The position numbers and the translations under genes were made by a program. Below the pieces are notes generated by a model. It made no database searches and was not told where the DNA came from. It was given only the letters and a program-made list of their open reading frames with translations. A DNA stretch of 51,227 nucleotides from Oscillibacter valericigenes (GTDB lineage Bacteria; Bacillota; Clostridia; Oscillospirales; Oscillospiraceae), in NCBI RefSeq assembly GCF_016902445.1, contig NZ_JACSNX010000020.1, positions 1-51,227 on the forward strand, read 5' to 3'. Shown in pieces: positions 23,831-32,694 of the stretch; the stretch's first letter is position 1; each line of letters begins with the position of its first letter.

Positions 23831-25645
23831 TCATGACTTTTGAATTGAATTTCTCCAAAGGTTTTTTATGGGAAATCTATCAAATAGTTTTCTCTCATCT
23901 TCACTCATCTGCTTATAGATCAGTTCAGCCTCCTGAAAGCTCTCCAGCAAAATACTTGCTGCAAGTTGGTATGGAAGGACTATGCCTGGCCTTTCAAGCA
24001 TGAAAAGATACTCTTTTTCTTCTGCCGATAGAGCCCGCCGCCGTTTCTCAATCTGAAGACGATTGACTATGATGACTTCTTCAGGAATATCGTGATGTTG
24101 CTCAACAAAGGATAACAAGTTAAGACAAATATCTAAAACTTCCGTGCTTTTGGTTTGATCATAAAGTTTTAGAAGTTCTAAGGTAAGGTTAATAATTCTG
24201 TCTCCATATAGAGTAGAGTATGGTTGCTTTTCTACTGACCGTACAATTTCATTTAAATCGACATTGTCGAGTTCAGACAACAGAGTTATATCCATTAGGA
24301 TGTAGGGGCTGATTGCAAAACCGTCATCAGGGGACTGGTCTGCCTCAGCAGTCATTTTGAGATTTTCCATGTCGAAAAAATTCGACAAGTATACGCCTTT
24401 ACCATCTTCTGATTTCTTTAAGTTAAGCAGAACAGAGATGCCGCCAAACTCAATTTTACCATAAGCCAATGCACCATCAAAGGAAAAAGGAACAGGAACG
24501 CCCTTATCAATTCCGATTACCACATTTCGCAGTTTTTGATATTCTTCATCGGTCATCTTTGCCAGATTCAAATCTTTGTTTACGTGAAGTTGCTTTAAAA
24601 CCCTTGCTATTGTCTGCAACCAGGAAAGTCTCTGCTCCAGTTCTTGTTGAGTATGCCCGGTAAGTTTGAAGTCTGAACAGGGCAGTACCAAAGGGCCTAT
24701 TTTAACAGGCTCCCCCCGCATTAGAGCTGTCAGCAATCTCAATTGGCGTATTTGCTCATGTAAAGTATCACATGGATGATATTGAAAATTGAGCTTGTTT
24801 TGGGAAATCGACCCGACAATCCCCGTCCCCAGTTGAAAGGACTTTATGTTTCCGGGCTTCCGAATAATATCTATCTGGTCATATAACACTTCACCGTTCA
24901 CTGTGACCCGTATGTTTTGGTGGGTGACAATGACTTCCGGCTGGATGAGATCAACGGCAAAGTTGGCTTCAACTCCTGACGGTTTTGCATAGATGCATAT
25001 TTGATGCTGTAGCAGCTCATCAACTACATCGTCAAATCTTTTTAAGCCAAACCCTGGCACAGAAAACCCAAAGTGGTCTACTACCATTCCGCTTGTTTCC
25101 AAATCGTTGAGGCTTTTCACATTTGGCAGCAGCGTCCACTGCTTTTCACGATTAGTCAGGAAATCAGATAAGATGCGTACAATCCTGCTTTTATCTCCGA
25201 CCGGGAACGTTTCCAGGGATATCTGTTTGGTTTTTTGATTGCCGGCCTGCTCAAGCAATCTTCGTAACTGAAAACGCAATAATGGCGCATAAAAAATCCT
25301 ATACTGCTCATCCGTTTTTATTTGAACCACGAAAAAGATGGCGCCGCCATCTCGGAAAAAGTTGCACAGATCAGCTACCTCGACTTGATAAACTGCTTTT
25401 TTCTGAAGTTTTCTTACATAGGTTCCCTTCACCTGGACTGGAATCCTGCCGACAAGCTCTCTTTTGGGGAATGATGTCTGTGACGAGTACAGGCGTATTT
25501 CACCATCCCAAGATGGCCCTTTATCTTCTGTCGGGATAGTTGGCACAACAAGTCCTGTGTTTAGGAGAGCACTTTCCAATCTATTGACAGCGATTCTTTC
25601 AACCCATTCAGTATTGACCGATTCCTCTGCCTTTTGCTTTCTCAT
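23831..25645 (-). CDS. DUF4365-type nuclease-like protein, last gene of the defence operon
   Basis: A 604-residue protein. The N-terminal domain (about residues 10-160) matches DUF4365: VERIAVNRLESALLNTGLVV, then GPSWDGEIRLY and GRIPVQVKGTYV, a D...E...QxK arrangement typical of PD-(D/E)xK nuclease folds. The remaining 440 residues are helical with no recognised domain. It starts 1 bp after the mod stop codon, so it is translationally linked to the modification gene. Gene is clearly AT-richer than the surrounding chromosome. It may be a second effector nuclease or a restriction accessory; function is inferred from fold and context only. Confidence 0.7.
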   Translation of the reverse strand: MRKQKAEESVNTEWVERIAVNRLESALLNTGLVVPTIPTEDKGPSWDGEIRLYSSQTSFPKRELVGRIPVQVKGTYVRKLQKKAVYQVEVADLCNFFRDGGAIFFVVQIKTDEQYRIFYAPLLRFQLRRLLEQAGNQKTKQISLETFPVGDKSRIVRILSDFLTNREKQWTLLPNVKSLNDLETSGMVVDHFGFSVPGFGLKRFDDVVDELLQHQICIYAKPSGVEANFAVDLIQPEVIVTHQNIRVTVNGEVLYDQIDIIRKPGNIKSFQLGTGIVGSISQNKLNFQYHPCDTLHEQIRQLRLLTALMRGEPVKIGPLVLPCSDFKLTGHTQQELEQRLSWLQTIARVLKQLHVNKDLNLAKMTDEEYQKLRNVVIGIDKGVPVPFSFDGALAYGKIEFGGISVLLNLKKSEDGKGVYLSNFFDMENLKMTAEADQSPDDGFAISPYILMDITLLSELDNVDLNEIVRSVEKQPYSTLYGDRIINLTLELLKLYDQTKSTEVLDICLNLLSFVEQHHDIPEEVIIVNRLQIEKRRRALSAEEKEYLFMLERPGIVLPYQLAASILLESFQEAELIYKQMSEDERKLFDRFPIKNLWRNSIQKS

Positions 25646-25646
25646 A

Positions 25647-27533
25647 TCATATCTCCCACACCGTCTCGTCCCCGCAGATGTTGCGGATCTTCAGCCGCAG
25701 GGGTTTCCCTTCACTGCGGATCGTACCGTCCCAGAAGTCCTTGGTTTTCTCGCCGTTTTGGATGACAAAGCCGTTCTTGTCGATCTTGATCTCACTGTCG
25801 GAGTGCCACTCGCCCTGGGCGGCGGTGCAGTCCAAACTCAGGTACTCGATCAGCTCCAGGCCGGTGTCGCTGATCTCGATGGGCTTGAAGGGCTTCTTGG
25901 CGGTGGCGTTTAAGCGGGCCTTTTGGTTGAACTCGTCGATTTTCTGGAGCACCCGGTCGCTGACGAAGGCGTCCACCGCCACGGCATAGCGGCCGAAAAG
26001 GTCGTCCGTCCGCTCCTCTATATGGAACTGTGCCCAGTCGCCGATGACCACGCCGTCCAGCACCGCTTTCAGATCCCGCAGTTCGATCTCCACATCGGTG
26101 CTGTCGTCCTGGGCGATAAACTTGCGGATCTCCTCCTCACTGGTGATGTCGATGTAGTAGACAATAACCTTTTTGATGCTGCTGTCCAGATCGGGGATGG
26201 CCTGATGGATGATGCGGTTCATGGTTACCACATCCAGCAGCTTGGAGGAGCTGTCCATCAGGTTGGGAACATAGACCGGGATGGTGCCCAGCCTGCTGTC
26301 GGTGATGGCACCCTCCCAGAAGGAGTCCAGGGAGTCCTCATTTTTCAGCCCGGGGATCAGGGATTTGATCTTGTCCATAGTCTGGACTGGGTTGCGGTAG
26401 AGCTGGACACCGTCTTTGATCTCCAGCACCTCAAACTGGGCGCCGTCCGCCTTCAGCCGATCCCGGGTGGTCTGGATGGAGTTGAGGCCGATGTCACAGT
26501 GGATGAACCGGCGGCCCAGTTTACTGGCCGCCGCCGCCGTGACGCCGCTGCCGCCGAAGAAGTCGGCCACCAGCATTCCCTCGTTGGAAGAGGCTTTGAT
26601 GATGCGCTCTAATAATACCTCAGGCTTTTGAGTAGAGTAATCAACAGATTCTTTTGCAGAATTATTAATCTTATCGATGTCCCAAACATCATCAACAACA
26701 ACGCCTTCTTTAATGGCTTCGTCTAAATATCGGGCTACTCGTTTCCCTCCGCCAGCGTCTGATAGCACATATCGTCTTCCATTTTCATCTATTAGTGGTT
26801 TTTGTTTCCGCTTTTTTATATATTCATCTTCTGATTCCCATTGTTCAAAAAACGAATTGAAGTTTTTACCATTATCATCTAAGCAATAATAGAGTAATGT
26901 GTCGTGACGTTTTTCAAAACTGTTTTTTAGTTTCTTATTCCACCCTGAATAATGCCACACAATATCATTTGAAAAGCAGTCTTCCCCAAAAATCTCATCC
27001 ATCAAAATTTTTACATAATGTACAATGTGCCAATCCAGATGCACATAGATGGACGCCGTCTCACTCATGACACTCTTGATGGCCATGAGGTTTTCATACA
27101 TCCAGCTGAGGTACTTCTCCTTGTCCCACACATCGCCGTACATCTTCTCCTCAAAGGCCTTCAGCTCGTCCATGTCCAGCTCCTGCTCCGCCTGGGCGAT
27201 GGCCTCGGCCACCTTGGGGTTGCGGCGGATGTAGACCTTCTTGGCATAGTCGGCGCCGCTGGCAAAAGGCGGATCGATATAGACCAGATCCACCTGGATG
27301 CCCTGATCCTTCAGATAGGCACAGGCGGAGACGCACTCCCCCCGGATCACCAGGTTACCGTCCGGATTCCCGCCCACCGTCTCCTGTTGCTCCATCTCAT
27401 ACAGGGGCATCCCCCGCTGGAGCACCATGGACACATCGTCCGCGCCCTTGTACTTGAGGATGCGGTTGAAGTTGCCCAACACAGCCTGTCCCTCGACGGG
27501 CTCGGGGATGAAGGGGATATATTTAATCGGCAT
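25647..27533 (-). CDS. Type III-like DNA methyltransferase (Mod)
   Basis: A 628-residue beta-class amino-methyltransferase, predicted to methylate adenine in the recognition site. Catalytic motif IV is YIDPPFASG (residues about 85-93) and the AdoMet motif is VADFFGGSG (322-330), in the beta order, with the recognition region between. Size and layout match Type III Mod subunits, which also specify the site for Res. The segment encoding roughly residues 175-312 is strikingly AT-rich compared with both flanks, as if the recognition domain had been swapped in. It lies 3 bp after the Abi_alpha gene and 1 bp before the DUF4365 gene. Confidence 0.88.
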   Translation of the reverse strand: MPIKYIPFIPEPVEGQAVLGNFNRILKYKGADDVSMVLQRGMPLYEMEQQETVGGNPDGNLVIRGECVSACAYLKDQGIQVDLVYIDPPFASGADYAKKVYIRRNPKVAEAIAQAEQELDMDELKAFEEKMYGDVWDKEKYLSWMYENLMAIKSVMSETASIYVHLDWHIVHYVKILMDEIFGEDCFSNDIVWHYSGWNKKLKNSFEKRHDTLLYYCLDDNGKNFNSFFEQWESEDEYIKKRKQKPLIDENGRRYVLSDAGGGKRVARYLDEAIKEGVVVDDVWDIDKINNSAKESVDYSTQKPEVLLERIIKASSNEGMLVADFFGGSGVTAAAASKLGRRFIHCDIGLNSIQTTRDRLKADGAQFEVLEIKDGVQLYRNPVQTMDKIKSLIPGLKNEDSLDSFWEGAITDSRLGTIPVYVPNLMDSSSKLLDVVTMNRIIHQAIPDLDSSIKKVIVYYIDITSEEEIRKFIAQDDSTDVEIELRDLKAVLDGVVIGDWAQFHIEERTDDLFGRYAVAVDAFVSDRVLQKIDEFNQKARLNATAKKPFKPIEISDTGLELIEYLSLDCTAAQGEWHSDSEIKIDKNGFVIQNGEKTKDFWDGTIRSEGKPLRLKIRNICGDETVWEI

Positions 27534-27536
27534 GGA

Positions 27537-28331
27537 TTATCTTTCCTTTCCCAAGCACACTTCTATAAATTGTTTGCCGTAATCATTTGCCACAACCGCA
27601 TGATTACTAATTTTAATTTCGATTTCTTTTCCAAATGCTTCAAAGATTTTTTTTCGTGACTGTATATATGGAGCAGATTTTAATGTTTCGTAGTCAGCAC
27701 TTTGAATAGACCCATCTATAATATTAATCAATCCGAGTCTTCTCAAATTGATAAGTGAGGAAGACACCAGGAATGGATCTGCAATATGACTCAATTCTTC
27801 TACGAAATAATCCGGCATCCCATTTATATACATTTGGCTTGAGTCTTTTAGTGCAAATCTTGCTGTTATACAGCGCAATTGTTTATAGCTTGAAATCTCA
27901 GAAATCACCCTTGCATCTAAAGAGTTCATTTGTCGTATTGTCTCCACAAAGGCAGGGTGGGCTTTTGAAACGGTTCTATTGTCCATGGAAGATGCGAGTA
28001 GATTTTCATACATCTCCCGTAACTCTGCCTCATCGTATGTATATCGTAAAGCCTCAAGCGCGGGACCAGCGACTGATATGGGTGGGGGTTGCAAATTTTC
28101 ATCCGGAATATCACTTATCTTCGCTTTCAGATCGTCCTCAAAGGCCTCTAACTTATACCGGAAAGTCAGATTGGCTTTTTTGACCGGGTACAGGACAACA
28201 TGATTGAAAAAGCCCACTACTGCAGATAACGCCCCATCTGCTTGCTTTTCTGTTTCTGGAAGATTCTGATGTATTGCGTTAGAAATAGGCTCTATAGCAT
28301 CGGGTAAAATAGATGATTTATTATCACTCAT
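27537..28331 (-). CDS. Abi_alpha (DUF4393) family protein
   Basis: A 264-residue protein resembling the Abi_alpha family: FFNHVVLYPVKKANLTFRYK near residue 50, LREMYENLLASSMD in the middle, and a winged-helix-like C-terminal region (LINLRRLGLI). Members have been linked to abortive infection, but the mechanism is not known to me. It sits between Res and Mod with gaps of 2 and 3 bp, an unusual place that suggests it acts with them. The gene is AT-rich relative to the chromosome. Confidence 0.75.
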   Translation of the reverse strand: MSDNKSSILPDAIEPISNAIHQNLPETEKQADGALSAVVGFFNHVVLYPVKKANLTFRYKLEAFEDDLKAKISDIPDENLQPPPISVAGPALEALRYTYDEAELREMYENLLASSMDNRTVSKAHPAFVETIRQMNSLDARVISEISSYKQLRCITARFALKDSSQMYINGMPDYFVEELSHIADPFLVSSSLINLRRLGLINIIDGSIQSADYETLKSAPYIQSRKKIFEAFGKEIEIKISNHAVVANDYGKQFIEVCLGKER

Positions 28332-28333
28332 AA

Positions 28334-31195
28334 TCAGCCCTCCTCAAAAAATGCACAAATCTTTCTCTGTGTCAGCACAAGCCTCTCCCGCTCCGACATA
28401 CTGTCCTCCAGATACAGGTACTCAAACCGCTCATAGCCGAAGGCGGCATTGTTCTGGCGGAGGAACTCTGTCTCCATAAAGGTTTTCCGATCCTTAAATT
28501 TGGGGTCGTTGGCATATGCCTGGCCCTTGGTCTCGGCAATCAGCACCTTGTGGATCACGCCGCCCTTCCGTTGGAAAATCAGGAAGTCCGGTGTGTACAG
28601 CCCTACATACTCCCAGCGGCCCCCGCTGTGCCGGTAGCACTTGATTTTAAACTCGGTCAGCGCCCGGTCGCCGTTATAGTAAACCTCCAGGCCCAAATGC
28701 TCCACCTCCGGGAAGGTGAGTACTTCATTCAGAAAGTCCTGTTCAAAGGAGCTGTCGGTGTGGTAGGGAAGATAGTGGAAAGAGCGATCCTTCTGGGGGT
28801 GTGAGGTAAACTTCTTCCGGAGCGAGGCCAGGATGTCCTCCTGCCCCAGCTCCTGGGCCAAGTCCATCATTGCCTGGGCTTTCTTGTCCAGTTTCAACTT
28901 GCCCCGGTCATCCAGAATGATCTTTTCCACCTGCTCCTGTTTGGGGCAGTAGTCATCCGGATTCGTTGTCTCAACCACCGGTGTGAAGTTCGTAATATTC
29001 AACAGGCTGGCCGACTGGGGGATGCACTCCTCCTTTGTCTCAAAGGAGCGGCTGTCGCAGAAGGCTTTTCGGATATTGGCCTCCACCGCAGCCCGGTCAT
29101 ACCTGGAGCTGAAGTAGCGGCCATCGTCCCGCTGGTAGGTGATGGTCTGGAACACCTCCCGCAGGATAGGGTCATAGGGCAGCAGCTGCTCCATGGTGAG
29201 GGTCTCCAGGGAGCGGCGAACGATCCCGCAGAGCCAGGGGAAGTAGCTGGCGGGGGTATCGCCGTGCTCCGCGTCGTCCACCGTCCGCTCCAGCACCTCC
29301 ATGGTGAGGTCGGTGGTCTTGATCACTCCGGCAACTATCTGCGTGTTTTTACAGGCGTCGGGCAGATTTTCCTCTGGCCGGGCCTTCTCTGCGATCAGCG
29401 TCTCATAGCGGATCTTCAACTGATAGAAGTCCACCTTGGGGAGCCGAAGGTACTTCGTCCGGTCGTAGCGGTTCAGCTTGGTCTTGTGGTGATCCGCATC
29501 GGTAAACTCCTGGAGGGAGATATGGTGCTGTTTCTGCAGTTGGCTGTTGAGCTTGTCCGCATTGCTGCTGTTGAGATAAATGAGAGCGGTCTCCAGGGCG
29601 TCCTTCTGCACCTGGCGCAGACAGCGGCAGGCCGTCTGGAGCACCATGTTTTTGGGACAGTCCCCCTCCTGGGAGAGGATGATCCCCGTCAGACTGCGGC
29701 AGTCCCAGCCCTCTTTCCCGATTTGCACCAGCAGGATGATGCGAACCTTGGAGAAGGGCTGATCCAGGCTGTCAAATTCCATCTGGCTGTCCGCCGGCTG
29801 GGGGTACTGCTTGTTGCCTTTGTGAAATTTCAGGATGCAGTCGGCGGACAGGCCGTATTCCGCCGTGATGCCGGCTACCAGAGGATAGACCAACTCCTCC
29901 AGCTTTTCGATGGTTCCGCAGTAGATGCCCAGCTTGGCACAAGTCCCGTCCGGGTAGACCGTGTCTTTATAATTGTCCAGAAACTCCCGAACGCCTCGGT
30001 CAATGATCCGTCCGCTGTCAGGCAGCTCCGCGATCTTCACGATGGGTCTTTTGAGAAAATTCCCCACGCCATCGATCAGCGGATAGTAGTAGACGATGTT
30101 GGAGATCTCCGCAGAGGAGACGGAGAGGCCATCCGTCACCTGGATCTTTTCCGCTTTTTCCAGATAGGGGGTACCGGAGAAACCGACAACGGAATTGATG
30201 GTCTGATTTTCCGCCCACTTGTTGACCACTGCGCGGAGCTTGATCTCATCGCTGACCGCGTGGTGGACCTCGTCAATGAACACGGACAGGGCGGGCAGCT
30301 TTCCGATCAGGTTTCGCAGCTCGTTGGCCTGCCGGTCCTTTTCATCGTCGCTCTCCTCAAACATGCTGATCTGTCCGGCCTTTTCCTGGATGCGATCCAG
30401 GATCACCTTCTCCGCATTGGTCACAGCTACCAGGCCGAACAGCTCAGACAGCGGCTGGTGGTTAGCAATCTTCTGCACGTTGGGATTTTTCGTTTTATTA
30501 GACTTCTTCGCCGTCTTGGACTGATCCAGCACCTCAAAGGACAGTAGCCGCTTGATCTCCGATGCCGCCGGCTCCGGGATCACCCAGGTGGGGTCAAACC
30601 GCTGGATGGTCTTCAAACTTGGCACCACGGAGGACTTCAGGCCGGAGGGAGCGAAGATCATAAAGTTATGGGCAAAGGCTGGGTTATTCGGTTCATTTCT
30701 GGCAAAATACAGATCCAGGTAGATGAATGCCGCCATCAGATAGGTCTTTCCCGCCCCCATGGGGAGACTGAACAGGTAGTCTGTATAGGACACCCCATAG
30801 AAGGCCTTCTGGAAGAATATTTCATAATCAATACTCTCCGGGTCTTTGCGGATCTGCTTTTCCAGCATTTCGGAAACCTGTTCCCCGCTGTCATTTTTTA
30901 GACGGGCATATTCAAACAGCGCCGCAGCAGCAGGATGGGTAGCCAGAAAGTCACGGATGCTGGCGGAAATTTCCTCCTGCTCCAAGTCCAGGGTATTGAA
31001 TGCCCCCTGGCAAAATAACTGCGAGAGCGGCACACATCCACAGGCGATTTTCAGGTACAGATATGTCTTGATGGCATCCACCTGGGCGTCACGCATCTGG
31101 TTTGTCTGCTCAATATATTTCACGACCTCCCGCGCAGTACAAGCAGGGGAGGAAAACCAACGGTCCCGTGCATTGGTGATCATTTGATAAAACAT
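28334..31195 (-). CDS. Type III-like restriction subunit (Res): SF2 helicase with nuclease domain
   Basis: A 953-residue protein. Helicase motifs in order: Walker A SLPMGAGKTYLMAAF, DEAH-like VFIDEVHHAV, VGFSGTPYL, QIGKEGWDCRSLTGIIL and TACRCLRQ. The C-terminal domain ends in a PD-(D/E)xK nuclease: GLYTPDFLIF and VLIAETKGQAY. This is the full layout of Type III Res. Res normally needs Mod for site recognition; here mod lies downstream with an Abi_alpha gene between. Its ATG overlaps the stop of the upstream HTH gene (TGATG), so translation is coupled. Confidence 0.88.
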   Translation of the reverse strand: MFYQMITNARDRWFSSPACTAREVVKYIEQTNQMRDAQVDAIKTYLYLKIACGCVPLSQLFCQGAFNTLDLEQEEISASIRDFLATHPAAAALFEYARLKNDSGEQVSEMLEKQIRKDPESIDYEIFFQKAFYGVSYTDYLFSLPMGAGKTYLMAAFIYLDLYFARNEPNNPAFAHNFMIFAPSGLKSSVVPSLKTIQRFDPTWVIPEPAASEIKRLLSFEVLDQSKTAKKSNKTKNPNVQKIANHQPLSELFGLVAVTNAEKVILDRIQEKAGQISMFEESDDEKDRQANELRNLIGKLPALSVFIDEVHHAVSDEIKLRAVVNKWAENQTINSVVGFSGTPYLEKAEKIQVTDGLSVSSAEISNIVYYYPLIDGVGNFLKRPIVKIAELPDSGRIIDRGVREFLDNYKDTVYPDGTCAKLGIYCGTIEKLEELVYPLVAGITAEYGLSADCILKFHKGNKQYPQPADSQMEFDSLDQPFSKVRIILLVQIGKEGWDCRSLTGIILSQEGDCPKNMVLQTACRCLRQVQKDALETALIYLNSSNADKLNSQLQKQHHISLQEFTDADHHKTKLNRYDRTKYLRLPKVDFYQLKIRYETLIAEKARPEENLPDACKNTQIVAGVIKTTDLTMEVLERTVDDAEHGDTPASYFPWLCGIVRRSLETLTMEQLLPYDPILREVFQTITYQRDDGRYFSSRYDRAAVEANIRKAFCDSRSFETKEECIPQSASLLNITNFTPVVETTNPDDYCPKQEQVEKIILDDRGKLKLDKKAQAMMDLAQELGQEDILASLRKKFTSHPQKDRSFHYLPYHTDSSFEQDFLNEVLTFPEVEHLGLEVYYNGDRALTEFKIKCYRHSGGRWEYVGLYTPDFLIFQRKGGVIHKVLIAETKGQAYANDPKFKDRKTFMETEFLRQNNAAFGYERFEYLYLEDSMSERERLVLTQRKICAFFEEG

Positions 31196-31389
31196 CAGCG
31201 GTCTCCTTTAAAAACTTCTTTGGCTTGACGAGTTCTTCCATCCAACGGTTTCTGTGCATCTTTTGGGATAGCCCAGACCCGTCCCAAGCGATATGCGCCT
31301 GGGATGCGACCATTTCCGCACAGAATCTCAACTCTCCGCTGAGTAAGGCCCCATTCCGCCGCTTTATCTTTTGGTGTCACATAGTCCAT
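31195..31389 (-). CDS. Small HTH protein, first gene of the defence operon
   Basis: A 64-residue protein with a MerR/excisionase-like helix-turn-helix: MDYVTPKDKAAEWGLTQRR, VEILCGNGRIPGAYRLGR, VWAIPKDA. Start at 31389 is set by AAGGGG 9 nt upstream. It overlaps the res start codon. It could be a controller protein for the restriction genes or an excisionase-type directionality factor for the recombinase; the sequence does not decide. A dyad in its upstream DNA may be its own operator. Confidence 0.75.
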   Translation of the reverse strand: MDYVTPKDKAAEWGLTQRRVEILCGNGRIPGAYRLGRVWAIPKDAQKPLDGRTRQAKEVFKGDR

Positions 31390-31433
31390 ATCTAAAAACC
31401 CCTTGTTTTTGAACGGCTTTTCTGACATTATAC

Positions 31434-31463
31434 ATCGATTTGCCGAATAATACAAATATCGAT
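31434..31463. promoter_or_regulatory. Candidate operator ahead of the defence operon
   Basis: ATCGATTTG (31434-31442) faces CAAATATCGAT (31453-31463), an imperfect dyad ending in ATCGAT on both sides, about 45 bp before the HTH gene start. TATTAT inside the dyad (minus strand) could be the -10 box. Confidence 0.4.
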
Positions 31464-31522
31464 CACACAGATTTGTTACGAACTTTGTTGTACACTATTT
31501 TTTAGTGCAATAGGGTAAAGGA

Positions 31523-31563
31523 AACCCAGCCTGCATAGATACTTACTCCATGCGGGCTGGGTT
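31523..31563 (-). terminator. Terminator of the BRO-N gene
   Basis: A 14-bp stem AACCCAGCCTGCAT (31523-31536/31550-31563, one wobble pair) with a 13-nt loop, then TTTCC on the minus strand. It separates the BRO-N gene from the defence operon. Confidence 0.75.
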
Positions 31564-31600
31564 TGTGCCTGAGTGCTTAGGCAAGCTATAAGCTCTGCAT

Positions 31601-32536
31601 CTAATTATCCCGATCCTTATCGGAAATTTTGTTATCCTTATGCTGGAGTTCCTCCGTCCCCTCCGCCAGCTCCGCCGCATCCTCCACCACTCCGGTCACC
31701 AGCTGCTGGAGGGTTTGGGCGTTCTCCGCCGTCACCACCGGCCGGCCGGTCTCCTGCTCCAGCTCCCTCCGGGCGTTGCCGGCGATGCGGCCGCCCCGCC
31801 GGGCCACCTTTCGGTTTTCCTCCAGGCCCTCGGGCTGTTCCGAACGGGAGATGCTGGTGGTAGAGGCCTCGGCCAGCATGTTCAGCACCAGCTCCAGGTC
31901 GCTCATGTTGTCCCGCAGGTTTTCCTTTTTCAGCCCTTTGAGCCGCTTATACTGCCGGGTGGTCATGCCGGACCAGGCCCGGCTGATCTCGTCGGTGAGG
32001 ATGGCGTACTCCCGGCCCCTCTCCACGCCCCGCTTCTGCCACTCATCGGTGAGCTCGTTGCGGATGCGGATGGCCAGCAGCCGCTGGTGAACCCACTCCT
32101 CGGAGTAGCCCTTTTTCAGGTAGGTCTCCAGGGCCCGGTCGATGGCCTGCTCTGGGTCGATGGTCTCCTCGATCCGCTCCCGGCCCACCTGGGCCAGCCA
32201 CAGCTTGAAGGGCTCCGCCTTGGGGGAGGGGATGGACTGGATAATCCGCAGCAGCTGCTCCGTGTCGGCCACGTCGGTGAGCCGCTTTCTGCCGTCGGCG
32301 GCGGTCATTTTCAACTGCTTACAATTTGTAAGCAGTTGATCCGCCCCCTCTTCCTTCAGGCGTTTTTTCAGCACCGCCCAATAGGTGCTGGCTCCCCGCG
32401 GCGTGGACTGGTCGGTCAATGCCCCCACCACGTCCACCACGGAGAAGTACCACTCCTCCTGTTCCGCATCCCAGGCGGTGCGGATCTTTTGATTTTCAAA
32501 GAGTTGGATCTGATCGTTCTGCTTTTTCTCGTCCAT
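31601..32536 (-). CDS. BRO-N domain protein (phage antirepressor-like)
   Basis: A 311-residue protein with an N-terminal BRO-N domain (IRTAWDAEQEEWYFSVVDVV, WAVLKKRLKEEG, RLTDVADTEQLLRIIQSIPS, KAEPFKLWLAQVG), found in phage antirepressors and on integrative elements, and a helical C-terminal part (MTTRQYKRLKGLKKENLRDN) ending in a charged tail. The start at 32536 has GGGAGG 8 nt upstream. It lies downstream and in the same direction as the cut-off spoVT start, with no obvious terminator between, so the sporulation promoter of spoVT may drive it while the element is integrated. Confidence 0.8.
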   Translation of the reverse strand: MDEKKQNDQIQLFENQKIRTAWDAEQEEWYFSVVDVVGALTDQSTPRGASTYWAVLKKRLKEEGADQLLTNCKQLKMTAADGRKRLTDVADTEQLLRIIQSIPSPKAEPFKLWLAQVGRERIEETIDPEQAIDRALETYLKKGYSEEWVHQRLLAIRIRNELTDEWQKRGVERGREYAILTDEISRAWSGMTTRQYKRLKGLKKENLRDNMSDLELVLNMLAEASTTSISRSEQPEGLEENRKVARRGGRIAGNARRELEQETGRPVVTAENAQTLQQLVTGVVEDAAELAEGTEELQHKDNKISDKDRDN

Positions 32537-32694
32537 GGTATGTACCTCCCGGCTGATCAGCCTCATTTTACCACATCCTGCACTGTAAAGCGAGACAGAA
32601 ATGGGTCTCTTTGCCTGCCAATGTGGTCTGTTTTCCTCTGATTTTGCTCCTTTACACCCCTCTCGAATATCTACGGTGGAAAGGATGCCATTCG

